DNA of 64,000 nt from Terebella lapidaria (lineage: Eukaryota > Annelida > Polychaeta > Terebellida > Terebellidae), in assembly GCA_949152475.1 (NCBI GenBank), contig OX424562.1, positions 372,001 to 436,000 on the forward strand, read 5' to 3'. The translations under genes and the position numbers were made by a program. This document shows, one piece after another, positions 10,005-20,196 of this stretch. Under the pieces are notes generated by a model. It was not told the DNA's origin. It made no database searches and was given only the letters and a program-made list of their open reading frames with translations. Position 1 is the stretch's first letter; each line of letters starts with the position of its first letter.

Positions 10005-11141
10005 TCAGGCAAAATGCCCCTTCCGGCCACAGTTGAAGCATTCTAAATCTGCTTGGGAACTGCGCTGCTGCTGCTGCCGGCTAACCGCTTCCTTGACCTG
10101 AGTCATCAGATCCGCCAACTGCTGCTGAGTCTGCTCGGCTTGCTTCCGCAATTCGTTCACCTGCTGGCTCCACTCCGGCTCCGTGTTCAGCTGCCTCGTC
10201 CGGTGTCGCTCCGCTGGTCTGCTGTTGTCCGTCTTCATAATACTCTCATACTCGGCAGCGAAAGCCAGGGCCTGCGACAGCGTTTCCGGGTGGCTTTTCA
10301 ATACCGACAACCGCATATCTCGGTTAGTCAGACTGTTGCAGAAATGCATTTTCATGAGCACTTCTGTTGTTGCCGGATCTGCTTTTGGGTAGGCTAGCCG
10401 CGTCTTGCTCCGTATGTCTCTGGCCAGCTCGGACAGCTCCTCCTCCGGCTGCAATTTCCGTGTCTGCAATTCCGCCTGGAAAACAAATGTTTTCTCCCCC
10501 GGACAAAACTGCTGTTTTAATGCCGCCACAACCGTATCAAAGCTGCGTCTCTGCTCCGCGGACAGATCCAGTAGTATGCTGCGGGCGTTACCCCTCAAAC
10601 TGACACATAAGTTCAGCGCCTTTTCCTCTGCTGTCCAACGGTAGTACCGAGCGTATTCAAGGAGGTGAGCCTCATACTCCGGCCACGGATCAGTTCCGTC
10701 GAACGTCATTAATCTGGCTACTCCTGCCCTTGGTGCGGGTTGTTGTACTGCTTCTGCCTGCTGCTGCTTACCGGTTACTGCCAGGTGCTGCTGAAACACC
10801 TCCATTTGGGTCGCCAATAATCTGGTCAGGTTGTCGACTAAATTCTCTCCGCCTTCCGGTTCCGCATCCGGTTCCCGATCGCCAGCCTGGTCCGGAAAGT
10901 TAATTTCCGCCTCTGCTAACTGCTCTGCAGGCTGTACTCCTTGAGGAACCCGAAGGGGCTCTTCTGCAACTGCTTTCTGCATTTCCGGCTGCAACAGCTT
11001 TCGCTCGGCAGGACGAACTGCTTCCTTTTCCGCAACCGGCATCTGCAACGGCTCAGCTCCTACTGCTCCTACAGGCTGCTCCGTGTCCGACACGACTGCC
11101 TTCAGCTGCTGTTCCGCCAATTTGCCCCGTCTAGTAGTCAT
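10005..11141 (-). CDS. gag region of element 1
   Basis: Structural polyprotein region starting 10 nt past the primer site. After a Q/A/E-rich N-terminal third comes a capsid-like helical block beginning MTFDGTDPWPEYEAHLLEYA, typical of Ty3/Gypsy gag. It includes LRGNARSILLDL and ends near ESIMK. A glutamine-rich stretch then leads to a CCHC-type nucleic-acid-binding knuckle starting CFNCGRKGHF. CAG/CTG-rich sequence just downstream (about 9915-10000) encodes further glutamines. Length is normal for a Gypsy gag. It belongs to a fossil element. Confidence 0.85.
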   Translation of the reverse strand: MTTRRGKLAEQQLKAVVSDTEQPVGAVGAEPLQMPVAEKEAVRPAERKLLQPEMQKAVAEEPLRVPQGVQPAEQLAEAEINFPDQAGDREPDAEPEGGENLVDNLTRLLATQMEVFQQHLAVTGKQQQAEAVQQPAPRAGVARLMTFDGTDPWPEYEAHLLEYARYYRWTAEEKALNLCVSLRGNARSILLDLSAEQRRSFDTVVAALKQQFCPGEKTFVFQAELQTRKLQPEEELSELARDIRSKTRLAYPKADPATTEVLMKMHFCNSLTNRDMRLSVLKSHPETLSQALAFAAEYESIMKTDNSRPAERHRTRQLNTEPEWSQQVNELRKQAEQTQQQLADLMTQVKEAVSRQQQQRSSQADLECFNCGRKGHFA

Positions 11142-11151
11142 ACTGCAGATG

Positions 11152-11169
11152 ATCCCACCGCTGCCACCA
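11152..11169 (-). other. Primer binding site, tRNA-Leu type
   Basis: On the minus strand TGGTGGCAGCGGTGGGAT lies 6 nt inside the 5' LTR. It is complementary to the 3' end of animal tRNA-Leu (…ATCCCACCGCTGCCA plus CCA) over all 18 positions, from memory of vertebrate tRNA-Leu(AAG). It would prime minus-strand DNA synthesis. The gag start codon follows 10 nt later. Confidence 0.85.
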
Positions 11170-11175
11170 AAAAGT

Positions 11176-12564
11176 TGTAACGGGTTTGCACCCTTCTGTG
11201 ACGTCTTGATGAACCGGTTTTCTTGGGAGGTGGGTGAGTTGATATTTAACCGGAGCTGAAACGGTAAAACTCCGGGAAACTGCTACTGCTGTACGGTTGA
11301 ACTCCGGCTAGAAGTCTCTAAGGTTGGTAGCGTGGTCTGGAATGGACCTCTTAACCGTTGTCCGACTGCTAATCTGCAACTGCACCTGTAAAGTAAGGAT
11401 CCGGAGGCGTTTCCGTCTCCGGGTACTGCAACTGCTCCGTCGGGATACCGATTTACTGCAACAGCTCCGTCGTTTTCCGTCTTACTGCAAACTGCGACTG
11501 CGCCTGGAATAAAGAATCCGGGAACGTTGCCGTTTCCGAATACTGCAACCGCTCTGCCAGGTTCCGCCGCACTGCAATCTGCTCCGGTTGGCTCCGCCTC
11601 ACCGCAACCTGCGACTGCACCTGAAATGGAGTATCTCGGAAGTGTTCCCACTTCCGGTTACCGCAACCGCTCCGTCAGGTACTGCCTCTGCAACTCCGTC
11701 GTCCGGTACCGCCTCTGCAACTGCTTCGTCGTTCCCGTCTCTGCAACTGCTCCGTCCGATACCGCCTCCGTAGTTGCTCCGTCGAATTCCACCTCCGTCT
11801 CCGTCTCCGTCTCTTTCCTCGGTGATCTGGGTTCTTGGATCACCCTAAGACGTCTTTACAACTTGGTCTTAACCGACTGTAGTCTTATCTCCCTTTACTC
11901 CGTATTACTGTCTTTTCCGGTGAACTAACTTTATTATAACTTCCAGTTCCCTAACAAACACGGAAAAACAACTCGGTTGAAGTTTTCATGTTTATTTTCC
12001 AAGTGCACAGTCGGAAGACTTAACTGCTATCATCTGGATGACTCTATCCGGAACAAGGGAGTACTCTGCTATGGGAGAAGGGGTCTGCACAGGTCGACGT
12101 CAGGACACCAACTCCGCCGTCCGCTGTGAAGCGGGGGCTTTTATAGACCTGAGACCCATGTCACGTGACCAACCTATTGTGACGTCATAGTCCGCCAAAA
12201 CACTGATATTTTCCGGATTTCTAAAAACACTCTAGAACCAATCAGTGGCTGACACGTGACCTTTTAAACCGAAAACGAGACTGATCACATGACCTTCCGG
12301 AAATAACGTCATTACGTTTTTGTACTCCATTGTTCCGGCTCCGTGTCCGGTTCCGTCTCCGGTTCCGGCTCCGTCTCCGGCTTTACCGACATCATAAATT
12401 ACTAAGTTCCGAGACGGAAAACCTTTTAAAACATTAACAATACGGAACCGTATGAACCTTTAGACACATATACATTTTAATAAACGGTTATTTAACCATA
12501 ATATCACAAAACACTAACAGAATTACCTAGGGGAAACCTTTGGGTACGCCCCAAAACCGTTACA
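11176..12564 (-). repeat. 5' LTR of element 1
   Basis: The promoter-side LTR, 1389 bp, lies at a constant offset of 11139 from the other copy. It carries the same TGTAAC/GTTACA ends and the same promoter motifs: TATA complement 12138-12145, E-box 12162-12167 and CRE 12180-12187. It ends right at the CTAT target duplication. Confidence 0.95.
12138..12187 (-). promoter_or_regulatory. LTR promoter: CRE, E-box, TATA
   Basis: In the U3 part of the 5' LTR, read on the minus strand, TGACGTCA (12180-12187) is followed by CACGTG inside GTCACGTGAC (12162-12167) and then TATAAAAG (12138-12145), with 16 bp between E-box and TATA. The same set lies at 999-1048 in the other LTR. A second CACGTG and a CCAAT-like ACCAATCAG lie farther upstream (about 12235-12260). 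This is the likely start of the genomic transcript; function is inferred from the motifs. Confidence 0.75.
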
Positions 12565-12568
12565 CTAT

Positions 12569-12789
12569 TACCACCAATACAATCAGATTTTGATGATGCC
12601 AATAAGAAACGTAAAATACATTTTGCAATAGAAACAAACAAAGGCCGACCAAAAAGTTTATCCAAAGACACACTGGCGTCTTCAGGGGCAGACAATGTGT
12701 TAAATGTAGTTGTTTCTACCGTACACCAGATGGAATTAGTATACAACTGCCCAACAACCTATGAAAATAATTTAGAAATCCGAATCTAA
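12569..12789 (+). CDS. Reading frame interrupted by element 1
   Basis: A plus-strand frame with no stop reads from the right edge of element 1 to a TAA at 12787-12789 (73 codons; SDFDDANKKRKIHFAIETNK, then GRPKSLSKDTLASSGADNV). The same frame is open in the 34 nt left of the element (3-36; DSYAVNVSINL) once the duplicated CTAT is counted once, so the pre-insertion site lay inside an open frame. The protein was not recognised. It may be the last exon of a host gene or part of an older repeat; no start is visible in the window. Confidence 0.4.
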
Positions 12790-12829
12790 CCCCATGGAAT
12801 AGATACATGACAAGTACAAAAGTACCCAA

Positions 12830-13576
12830 TCACAAGCCCGAAGGCTACTGAGTTGATGGTATCCTCGGGGACAGATTTAACATCTTGAAAATGAGGTCAA
12901 AGGTCAAATTCAAGGTCACGAGAATATTCAGCATATATCATTTCCTATATGTCCACAATTGATTCCTAGTCTCTAATCTCGATATTAAGTGAGATATTAG
13001 GCTTAATGTGTCCCATTATAAAGCATAGGAAAATTTAACATGGGAAAGTCACATCTGGGACGAGTTTGGGCCCAAAATGGCCAACTTCGAGTGATTCAAG
13101 CGCAACGAAATTTATACATGTCACAGAAGTACATATGAGGAGTGTTATGCATCAATAAGAAAAAACGTTACTGAACAGATTTTGAGAAAACGACCATCAA
13201 AGTCCAAAATTAGCCAATTTCGACGAGAACGGCCGCCATTTTGAAAAAAATGTGAAAATCAAAACACTAAAAAATACCTCCCTCTGGAAATATTTTTAGG
13301 CATTTTTGTGCAAAATTTCAGAAAAATCCGATCGTAAACTTTAAAGATAAAATTGTTTACGGACGACGGACGACGGACGGACGGACGCCGGACGCAACGC
13401 CATGGCAATACGTTATCGGACCATAGGTCCGGTAACCTAAAAAGACGGACGGACGGACGTGCGGACGGGCGTTACGGGCGAACCCAACGGACGGACGGAC
13501 GGCTGGACGGACGACGGACGACGGACGCAACGCCACGGCAATAGGTTATCGGACCAAAGGTGCGGTAACCTAAAAA
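12830..13576 (+). repeat. Dispersed repeat with AGGTCA unit and hairpin end, family A
   Basis: One 134-bp type unit (AGGTCAAAGGTCA at about 12894) is followed by a conserved body (GCGATTCAAGCGCAACG-like words, about 13100) and a GGAC/GGACGG tail. It ends in a hairpin TTATCGGACC-x-AGGTCCGGTAACC with CTAAAAA (about 13410-13441). A second tail plus hairpin follows directly (13441-13576). The same body and end occur at 43.9-44.7 kb and, inverted, at 53.3-54.2 kb. No coding capacity. Confidence 0.8.
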
Positions 13577-13749
13577 CTCGTACCAACCAAAGTTTTCCGG
13601 AAACTCCTCTCCATGTGGAATATAATGTGCACAAAATGGATATCATGGCCCAGAAAGAACCGGAAATATTCCTTCGCCCTTGCAGATTTATGAACCGCGC
13701 CCTTACAGCAAAAATTTATCACTGCACCGTTTACACCCAGTGGTAGTAA

Positions 13750-13905
13750 AAGGCTGAACAAAACGCTCAAACCATTCGACAGCATACAGGTAGTACAGGT
13801 TGAACAAAACGCTCAAACCACTGGACAACATATTGGTAGTATAGGCTGAACGAACCGCTCAAACCACTGGACAGCATATGGGTAGTATAGGCTGAACGAA
13901 ACGTG
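13750..13905. repeat. 46-bp tandem repeat, about 3.3 copies
   Basis: Successive copies of a unit starting GGCTGAAC(A/G)AA(A/C)CGCTCAAACC and ending GGTAGTA. It lies just before the decayed copies of the exon end at 13902-14151. The stretch 13577-13749 shows nothing recognisable. Confidence 0.8.
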
Positions 13906-14151
13906 ACCAAGTTGTCGTACATTGCCATATTATCACTGACTACTTACATTGCAAGCCACCAAGTTGTCGTGCAATAGAGAGCCGAAGTTATGACGTAAAG
14001 TATTTGAATAACAAAAGATTTAATCCACGTACCGATTCTAAACAACTCAAAATCAATGGTACTGCTCACTTGAATGACGTCACACTTCGGCACTCCATGA
14101 CACATTATCACTGACTACTTACATTGCAAGCCACCAAGTTGTCATACAATG
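13902..14151 (-). pseudogene. Decayed duplicate ends of the sulfotransferase exon
   Basis: Read on the minus strand, CATTGTATGACAACTTGGTG followed by GCTTGCAAT and GTAAGT (14117-14151) resembles the 3' end of the exon at 14173-14356 together with its splice donor. It would read LYDNLVACN against LYNDLVALN. A second copy with the same donor lies at 13942-13974, and a third, shorter trace at about 13902-13925. The rest of the exon is not seen in these copies, so they are relics of local duplication and not usable exons. Confidence 0.6.
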
Positions 14152-14172
14152 TTAATTTATCTCAATACTCAC

Positions 14173-14356
14173 GTTGAGAGCCACCAAGTCGTTGTACAAT
14201 GCCACGTTGAATGCGCATTCCCGTAAAGTAGTTTGACGCAGACAATCTTTTAAGAGGTCTATCGCACGAGTGACATTCTTGTGATAGAGTTCCGGTTGAA
14301 TTTTTGTGGGATTTGGAACGTCAGGTTCAATTAATTGAACATAATGTGAGAAAATT
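14173..14356 (-). CDS. Carbohydrate sulfotransferase (CHST15-like), exon C
   Basis: A 184-nt exon bounded on the minus strand by the acceptor TTTCCTTTGCAG and the donor GTGAGT (14167-14172). It reads IFSHYVQLIEPD, then HKNVTRAIDLLKDCLRQTTL and RECAFNVALYNDLVALN. The first nucleotide completes the AG left over from exon B (19878-20031), giving Arg, so the junction reads RNPTER-IFSHY. This matches the family 3'-PAPS-binding motif of the type RDPVERLYSDY, with the serine supplied by this exon. The following helix (DLLKDCLRQTTLRECAF) corresponds to the ENCMLDYSLRACVY-like segment of CHST15. The enzyme family moves sulfate from PAPS to glycosaminoglycan sugars in the Golgi. Later exons were not found; they may lie left of the window. 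Confidence 0.85.
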
Positions 14357-14483
14357 CTGCAAAGGAAATAGCATAATTGTATTAGAATCACCATTATATG
14401 GAACACTGATCAACATTGTTTTTAACATGTTCCATGTGAATATCATTATAACTACTAGAAACTATTATTCTAGGGAAGAATTG

Positions 14484-16664
14484 TGAATACTCTGCGAATG
14501 TGCAATGACTACAATGGTTTGTACACTGGCTACAGTGGTTTGCACATCGACTACAACGACTTGTACACCGAATACAATGGTTTGTTTGTTGACTACAACT
14601 ACAGTGGTGGGTACACCGAGTACCATGGTGTGTACACCGAGTACCATGGTGGGTACACCGAGTACCATGGTGTGTACACCGAGTACCATGGTGGGTACAC
14701 TGAGTACCATGGTGGGTACACTGAGTACCATGGTGCGTACACTGAGTAGCATGGTGGGTACACCGAGTACCATGGTGTGTACACCGAGTACCATGGTGCG
14801 TACACCGAGTACCATGGTGCGTACACTGAGTACCATGGTGGGTACACTGAGTACCATGGTGGGTACACTGAGTACCATGGTGGGTACACCGAGTACCATG
14901 GTGTGTACACTGAGTACCATGGTGTGTACACCGAGTACCATGGTGCGTACACCGAGTACCATGGTGTGTACACTGAGTACCATGGTGGGTACACCGAGTA
15001 CCATGGTGTGTACACCGAGTACCATGGTGCGTACACTGAGTACCATGGTGTGTACACTGAGTACCATGGTGGGTACACTGAGTACCATGGTGTGTACACC
15101 GAGTACCATGGTGCGTACACTGAGTACCATGGTGTGTACACCGAGTACCATGGTGCGTACACTGAGTACCATGGTGTGTACACTGAGTACCATGGTGGGT
15201 ACACTGAGTACCATGGTGGGTACACTGAGTACCATGGTGCGTACACTGAGTACCATGGTGGGTACACCGAGTACCATGGTGTGTACACCGAGTACCATGG
15301 TGCGTACACTGAGTACCATGGTGTGTACACTGAGTACCATGGTGGGTACACTGAGTACCATGGTGTGTACACCGAGTACCATGGTGCGTACACTGAGTAC
15401 CATGGTGTGTACACCGAGTACCATGGTGCGTACACTGAGTACCATGGTGTGTACACTGAGTACCATGGTGGGTACACTGAGTACCATGGTGGGTACACTG
15501 AGTACCATGGTGTGTACACTGAGTACCATGGTGCGTACACTGAGTACCATGGTGTGTACACTGAGTACCATGGTGTGTACACCGAGTACCATGGTGCGTA
15601 CACCGAGTACCATGGTGGGTACACTGAGTACCATGGTGCGTACACTGAGTACCATGGTGTGTACACCGAGTACCATGGTGCGTACACCGAGTACCATGGT
15701 GGGTACACCGAGTACCATGGTGTGTACACTGAGTACCATGGTGGGTACACCGAGTACCATGGTGCGTACACCGAGTACCATGTTGTGTACACCGAGTACC
15801 ATGGTGGGTACACTGAGTACCATGGTGCGTACACTGAGTACCATGGTGCGTACACCGAGTACCATGGTGTGTACACTGAGTACCATGGTGCGTACACTGA
15901 GTACCATGGTGGGTACACCGAGTACCATGGTGCGTACACCGAGTACCATGGTGTGTACACTGAGTACCATGGTGCGTACACTGAGTACCATGGTGTGTAC
16001 ACTGAGTATCATGGTGTGTACACCGAGTACCATGGTGGGTACACCGAGTACCATGGTGTGTACACCGAGTACCATGGTGCGTACACTGAGTACCATGGTG
16101 CGTACACCGAGTATCATGGTGCGTACACCGAGTACCATGGTGTGTACACCGAGTACCATGGTGGGTACACCGAGTACCATGGTGTGTACACTGAGTACCA
16201 TGGTGGGTACACTGAGTACCATGGTGTGTACACTGAGTACCATGGTGGGTACACCGAGTACCATGGTGCGTACACCGAGTACCATGGTGCGTACACTGAG
16301 TACCATGGTGCGTACACCGAGTACCATGGTGTGTACACTGAGTACCATGGTGCGTACACCGAGTACCGTGGTGTGTACACCGAGTACCATGGTGGGTACA
16401 CCGAGTACCATGGTGCGTACACCGAGTACCATGGTGCGTACACTGAGTACCATGGTGTGTACACCGAGTACCATGGTGTGTACACTGAGTACCATGTTGC
16501 GTACACCGAGTATCATGGTGGGTACACTGAGTACCATGGTGTGTACACCGAGTATCATGGTGCGTACACTGAGTACCATGGTGTGTACACTGAGTACCAT
16601 GTTGTGTACACCGAGTACCATGGTGCGTACACCGAGTACCATGGTGCGTACACCGAGTACCATG
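14484..16664. repeat. 21-bp minisatellite, about 98 units plus degenerate edge
   Basis: Units follow GTACAC(C/T)GAGTACCATGGTG plus T, C or G. Homogeneous units run from about 14610 to 16664. At the left edge (14504-14610) the units are diverged but keep near-21-bp spacing (GACTACAATGGTTTGTACAC), so that side is older. The unit is a multiple of three and stop-free in most frames, which gives long frames on both strands. These are read as non-coding because they lie in an intron, have no consistent start, and five frames are equally open. A 13-unit block (about 273 bp) is repeated at about 14975-15520. Confidence 0.95.
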
Positions 16665-16689
16665 GAAATTACTTGCGGCATTTTTCTGT

Positions 16690-17800
16690 GTAAATATGTC
16701 TTTTAGCAATGAGGAAAACATTGTTAATTACTGTTAATTCTGGATTAGTCATGTTAGATATACCAAAAAAACTTATTCATTAGTAGTGTTATACGATATG
16801 CTTGTTATGTTATGAGTCCAGTCTTAAAGTCATAGTAGCAAGGTACCATTATATGGTTTTATTCCTGTTCAGATAAAGGCATTGTGGACATTTGGTGATA
16901 AAAAAGATGTTCGCGTTAATTGGTAATTAATAACAGCGACATATAATCGAGTATATTGAGCCAGTATTACAATCGCCTTCTCATGCCAATGAAAAAATAG
17001 CTTCGGCAGTTTCCGTAATCGTGACGTCAGTTGAGGCAGAATGTGCTTTGATGGCTGGCCAAAAACGTAAAACACGTAATTTGGGCGGTCAGCTCAAAGA
17101 TAGAAAACTACTCCAAAATGCATGAGATTCAAAAGAAAACACGTGAAAACCAAGAAATACTGGACATCTTGCATTTCAACAAACCTCCTTTCTGGGAGAA
17201 TAAATAGTACTGATTATAAATATCAAGACAAGAAATGCCGTATTCCCACCATCTCACCCGTTCACTTGAATTGTCAAACATACACAACGAGAATGAATAT
17301 GCGACATGCAGTTTACCTTGCTGGCTACATGTACTTTCAATTCTGCTTCAACTGACGTCACCAACCACGTGACCCATACTAAAATCGTGATCAAAATCTT
17401 CGGTAATTTACGGAAGGAGTGCCTATTTGATTCAATATCTCGAAACCCATTGATTGTATTTTTAAAATTCGTTCGAATTTACAGATAACTATTCATAATG
17501 GACTGAATGAAAAGCACTTTCATCGGCATGCTACTAGGTCTTTAAAGATCCAAAAATATTTTTGGAAAGATCTCACATTCCAGAAACATAGCACCAAGGG
17601 TGCTGTAGCTTACCGGCAATCATGAGGCAATCATTGCTCAGAGTATTGATTTCCAACATATAAATTGTTAAACTGATCTTGAACTCTATTGTCAAAACAT
17701 GTTCGTGAATGTTCCGGGAAACACATTTTCTGTATGGACTATAATAAGAAATCAAGTTACATCTTGAAAGATTTTTTCATTATTGAGAAACTTTTGCATT
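16690..17800. other. Intron sequence without recognisable features
   Basis: AT-rich single-copy-looking sequence between exons B and C of the sulfotransferase. Short frames on both strands show no family motifs. A TGACGTCA-like word and a CACGTG lie near 17355-17370 but without a TATA box or gene. Confidence 0.6.
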
Positions 17801-19420
17801 TTGAGGAAAACTATTTGAATATATTTTGAGCAAATCGCCGCCCAAAACAAAAATCATTATTTCCTTCGACAAAAAAGGTCGTTTTGACCTTACAGGTCAT
17901 TCAAGGTCATATCCAAGGTCACCATTCAAACCACAATTATGATTTCCCATTTGAATGTGCCAATACTTAGGCTCTATCTTGAAGTGTTCTGGGAGTTTAC
18001 CCCGCAAAACTCCCATTACGAAGGAAAAATTGGGTGAAATTTTCTAAGTCAAGAAAATTTTTCAATGGCCCCCAAAAAAATTTGTGTGGAAACGACTCAA
18101 AACAAATAATGGCTTAATTTCGGACAAAAACATTTTTTTTCGCCTACCTGTCAAAAAATCAAAATGGCCGCCCACGCAGACCGTCATTTCAAAGGCAACA
18201 AAACTTATACACATCACAAAGGTACATAAGTAGAATCTTATACATGATTTTGAGGAGAATTGTCAGAATAGATTTTGAGAAAATGGCCACCAAAGAAAAA
18301 ATTCAGCATTTTTTCGACAAAAAAAAGTAGTTTCGACCTTTCAAGGTCATTAAGGTCAAATTCCTGGTCACCACTCAAATCGCAATATATGATTTCCCAT
18401 GTGTCAATACTCAATTTGGTGTGTACTCAATACTTAGGCTCAATCTTGAAGTGTTCTATGAGATTACTCCGCACAGCTCCCATTATGAAGGAAAAATTGG
18501 GTGAAATTTTGTAAGTCCAAAAAACTTTCCACCGACCCGTCAAAAAATCTAAATGGCCGCCACACGCAGACCGGCGATTCGAGGGCAAGGACACTTATAT
18601 ACGTCATAGAGGTACATGATAGGAATGTTTTGAAAAAAAAAAAATCTCAAAACTGATCAGACAGTTTTCGAGGAACTGGCCACTAAAGTCCAAAATTGGC
18701 AACTTTTCGTCAAAAATGGCCGCCAAATCGGCAAAAACGATTCAATCAAAATAATAAAAAACAAGTATAAGTCGCGCCCGCGACAATTGGGCAGGTTGCA
18801 TCGAGGAGGGCTGTTAGTGGAAGGAATTGGCATTGTTCTCATGTATTATCAAGTTCGAAGTCCTGCCACGACTTGAAAAATAGGTCAAGGTCACCCATCA
18901 TCGAACTTTTCCGAGATCTGCTCATGATGCACCTCCGGTATGATTTTGGCGGTATTTCGTTAAAAACTTTGTAAGTTATCGCGTTCACAAGAAATTGTTG
19001 ACGGACGGACGGCCGGACGTGCGAACGGATGGGCGTTACGGGCAGACCCAATGTTAAATTTCCTATCTTAACTTTCCCCACAAGTCCTGAAAAAATCGGC
19101 TTAAACTGTGGTTGTGGGGCATTTTCAGCTTTATTCCCCCTAAGAAATCCCCGTAAACCCTTCTGGTATGCCCGGACAGACGGACGGACGGCTAGACGGC
19201 TTGCCCGGACGGACGGACGGCTAGACAGACGGACACGCCAATCTAATAGGCGGGTTGGTTGCACGCAACCCGCCCAAAAAACGTCTTTAGATATAGGCCT
19301 GAGGTATGTTCTGACAAATTTATGGGGAAATTCATATTGCCAAGTTACAGACCCGGACGGACGACGGACGCAAAACCACGATAATAGCTTATCGGCCCAA
19401 AGGGTCGGTAAGCTAAAAAT
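17800..19420 (+). repeat. Dispersed repeat, family B, with GGAC tail and hairpin end
   Basis: The body is repeated about twice (near 17870-18290 and 18300-18740), each copy with TGACCTT/AAGGTCA words and an ATGGCCGCC motif. A GGACGGACGG-rich part follows (19000-19240), ending in the hairpin TTATCGGCCCAAAGGGTCGG plus TAAGCTAAAAA (about 19385-19420). Family B differs from family A in the hairpin stem (AGCTTA against AGGTTA). An inverted copy of this end lies at 55146. Confidence 0.75.
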
Positions 19421-19624
19421 GCGTGCCTGAGCACTTTTAACTCGAGAGACTCAGGGAGACTGCAATGCTAGGAGGCCGTTCCCTCACCCGCGAAATTCTT
19501 ATTGTTTGCCACTCTCTCACCTGCGAAGGTGCTATTGTTCTTGCATGCACATGGGAACATATAGAGTCTTCCGCCTCTTGTTATATCAAACTCTTTGGTG
19601 TGTACTCAAATTGATTAAGTAATA

Positions 19625-19725
19625 GATATACACTGAGCGCGATGTGAATTAGAATATTATGGACCGAGCGGCGAAGCCGCGAGGTTTCATAATATTCTAA
19701 TTCACCGAAGCGCGAAGTGTATATC
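19625..19725. repeat. Foldback repeat with nested GC hairpin
   Basis: The arms GATATACACT…GAATTAGAATATTATG and their reverse complement enclose a core CGAGCGGCGAAGCCGCGAGG that itself folds. Arms are about 40 nt with a few mismatches. It looks like a small MITE or foldback element inside the sulfotransferase intron. The flanking 19430-19620 and 19726-19877 show no gene. Confidence 0.8.
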
Positions 19726-19877
19726 TGACTTAGCTACTGGCTCTATTGTTGTTAGTTATATACCTGCTAGCCTGCTAGCGGGTGTATAAGTTAGTTATCG
19801 ACCTATGGAGAACAATGGGACCAGTAGCTGAATGGTGTTTAAAAGTAAAACATCGGAGAACAGCATAAAGCACGAAC

Positions 19878-20031
19878 CTTTCTGTGGGATTCCTCAGAAT
19901 GACGACCAGGCGGGTATTCGGGTTAATGGCATACATGAAGTTGGGGAATGTACACGTTGGGGAACGTTTTCCAGTGGTATTCCTCTGCTGTGTACGATAC
20001 GGACTTGAGAATAGTAGAGGGTTCGCATCTA
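19878..20031 (-). CDS. Carbohydrate sulfotransferase (CHST15-like), exon B
   Basis: A 154-nt exon with minus-strand acceptor TTTATCCTTACAG and donor G|GTTCGT (a weaker donor). It starts with two nucleotides of a split codon, then reads DANPLLFSSPYRTQQ, RNTTGKRSPTCTFPNFMYA and INPNTRLVVILRNPTE, and ends with AG of a split Arg codon. NPNTRLVVILRNPTER matches the beta-strand and start of the 3'-PAPS-binding motif in CHST15 (QPNARLIVMLRDPVER). The codon phase at its end fits exon C exactly. The region expected between the 5' and 3' PAPS motifs is about 40-50 codons short when exons A and B are joined, so one exon between them is unseen or lost. Confidence 0.85.
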
Positions 20032-20196
20032 CTGTAAGGATAAACAATGTTTATCGATGAATGGGTTCCTTGCACTTCGGCTTAGGTGTTTGTTCCAACT
20101 TTTCATTAGTTACCGATATTCGATTCAGCATTCTTTTTGCATGTTGCATTAGTTACCAACGAGGCATCACCAAAACTTAGTGGTGTGTGGTAATAG

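Larger units (their letters stand above)
37..12564 (-). mobile_element. Ty3/Gypsy LTR retrotransposon with accessory genes (element 1)
   Basis: A full-length LTR retrotransposon of about 12.5 kb lies on the minus strand. Its two 1389-bp LTRs start TGTAAC and end GTTACA, and it is flanked by the 4-bp target duplication CTAT (33-36 and 12565-12568). The interior runs, in the minus direction, primer site, gag, protease-RT-RNase H-integrase, an accessory region of about 4 kb, and a purine tract. RT before integrase places it in Ty3/Gypsy. By eye the LTRs differ at about 9 of 1389 positions (0.65%) with no net indel, so the insertion is young, probably of the order of a few million years or less under usual animal rates (inference). 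The coding part is broken, with about three or four breaks; the accessory frames look whole. At 12.5 kb it is about twice the size of a typical Gypsy element because of the LTRs and the accessory region. Confidence 0.93.

Noticed and set aside
13410-13576. Helitron call for the hairpin-ended GGAC repeats
   Set aside because: The CTAA after the hairpin is suggestive, but the end runs into A-runs and no TC start or A/T target could be defined.
14394-16721. Frames of 460-775 codons on both strands (T-H-H-G-T-R-C, E-Y-H-G-V-Y-T and similar repeats), looking like a silk or adhesive protein
   Set aside because: They follow from a 21-bp stop-free unit; five frames are equally open, variation is not biased to one frame's silent sites only, and the array lies in an intron of the sulfotransferase.
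17355-17372. TGACGTCA plus CACGTG pair as another promoter cassette
   Set aside because: No TATA box and no gene follow; single occurrence in intron sequence.
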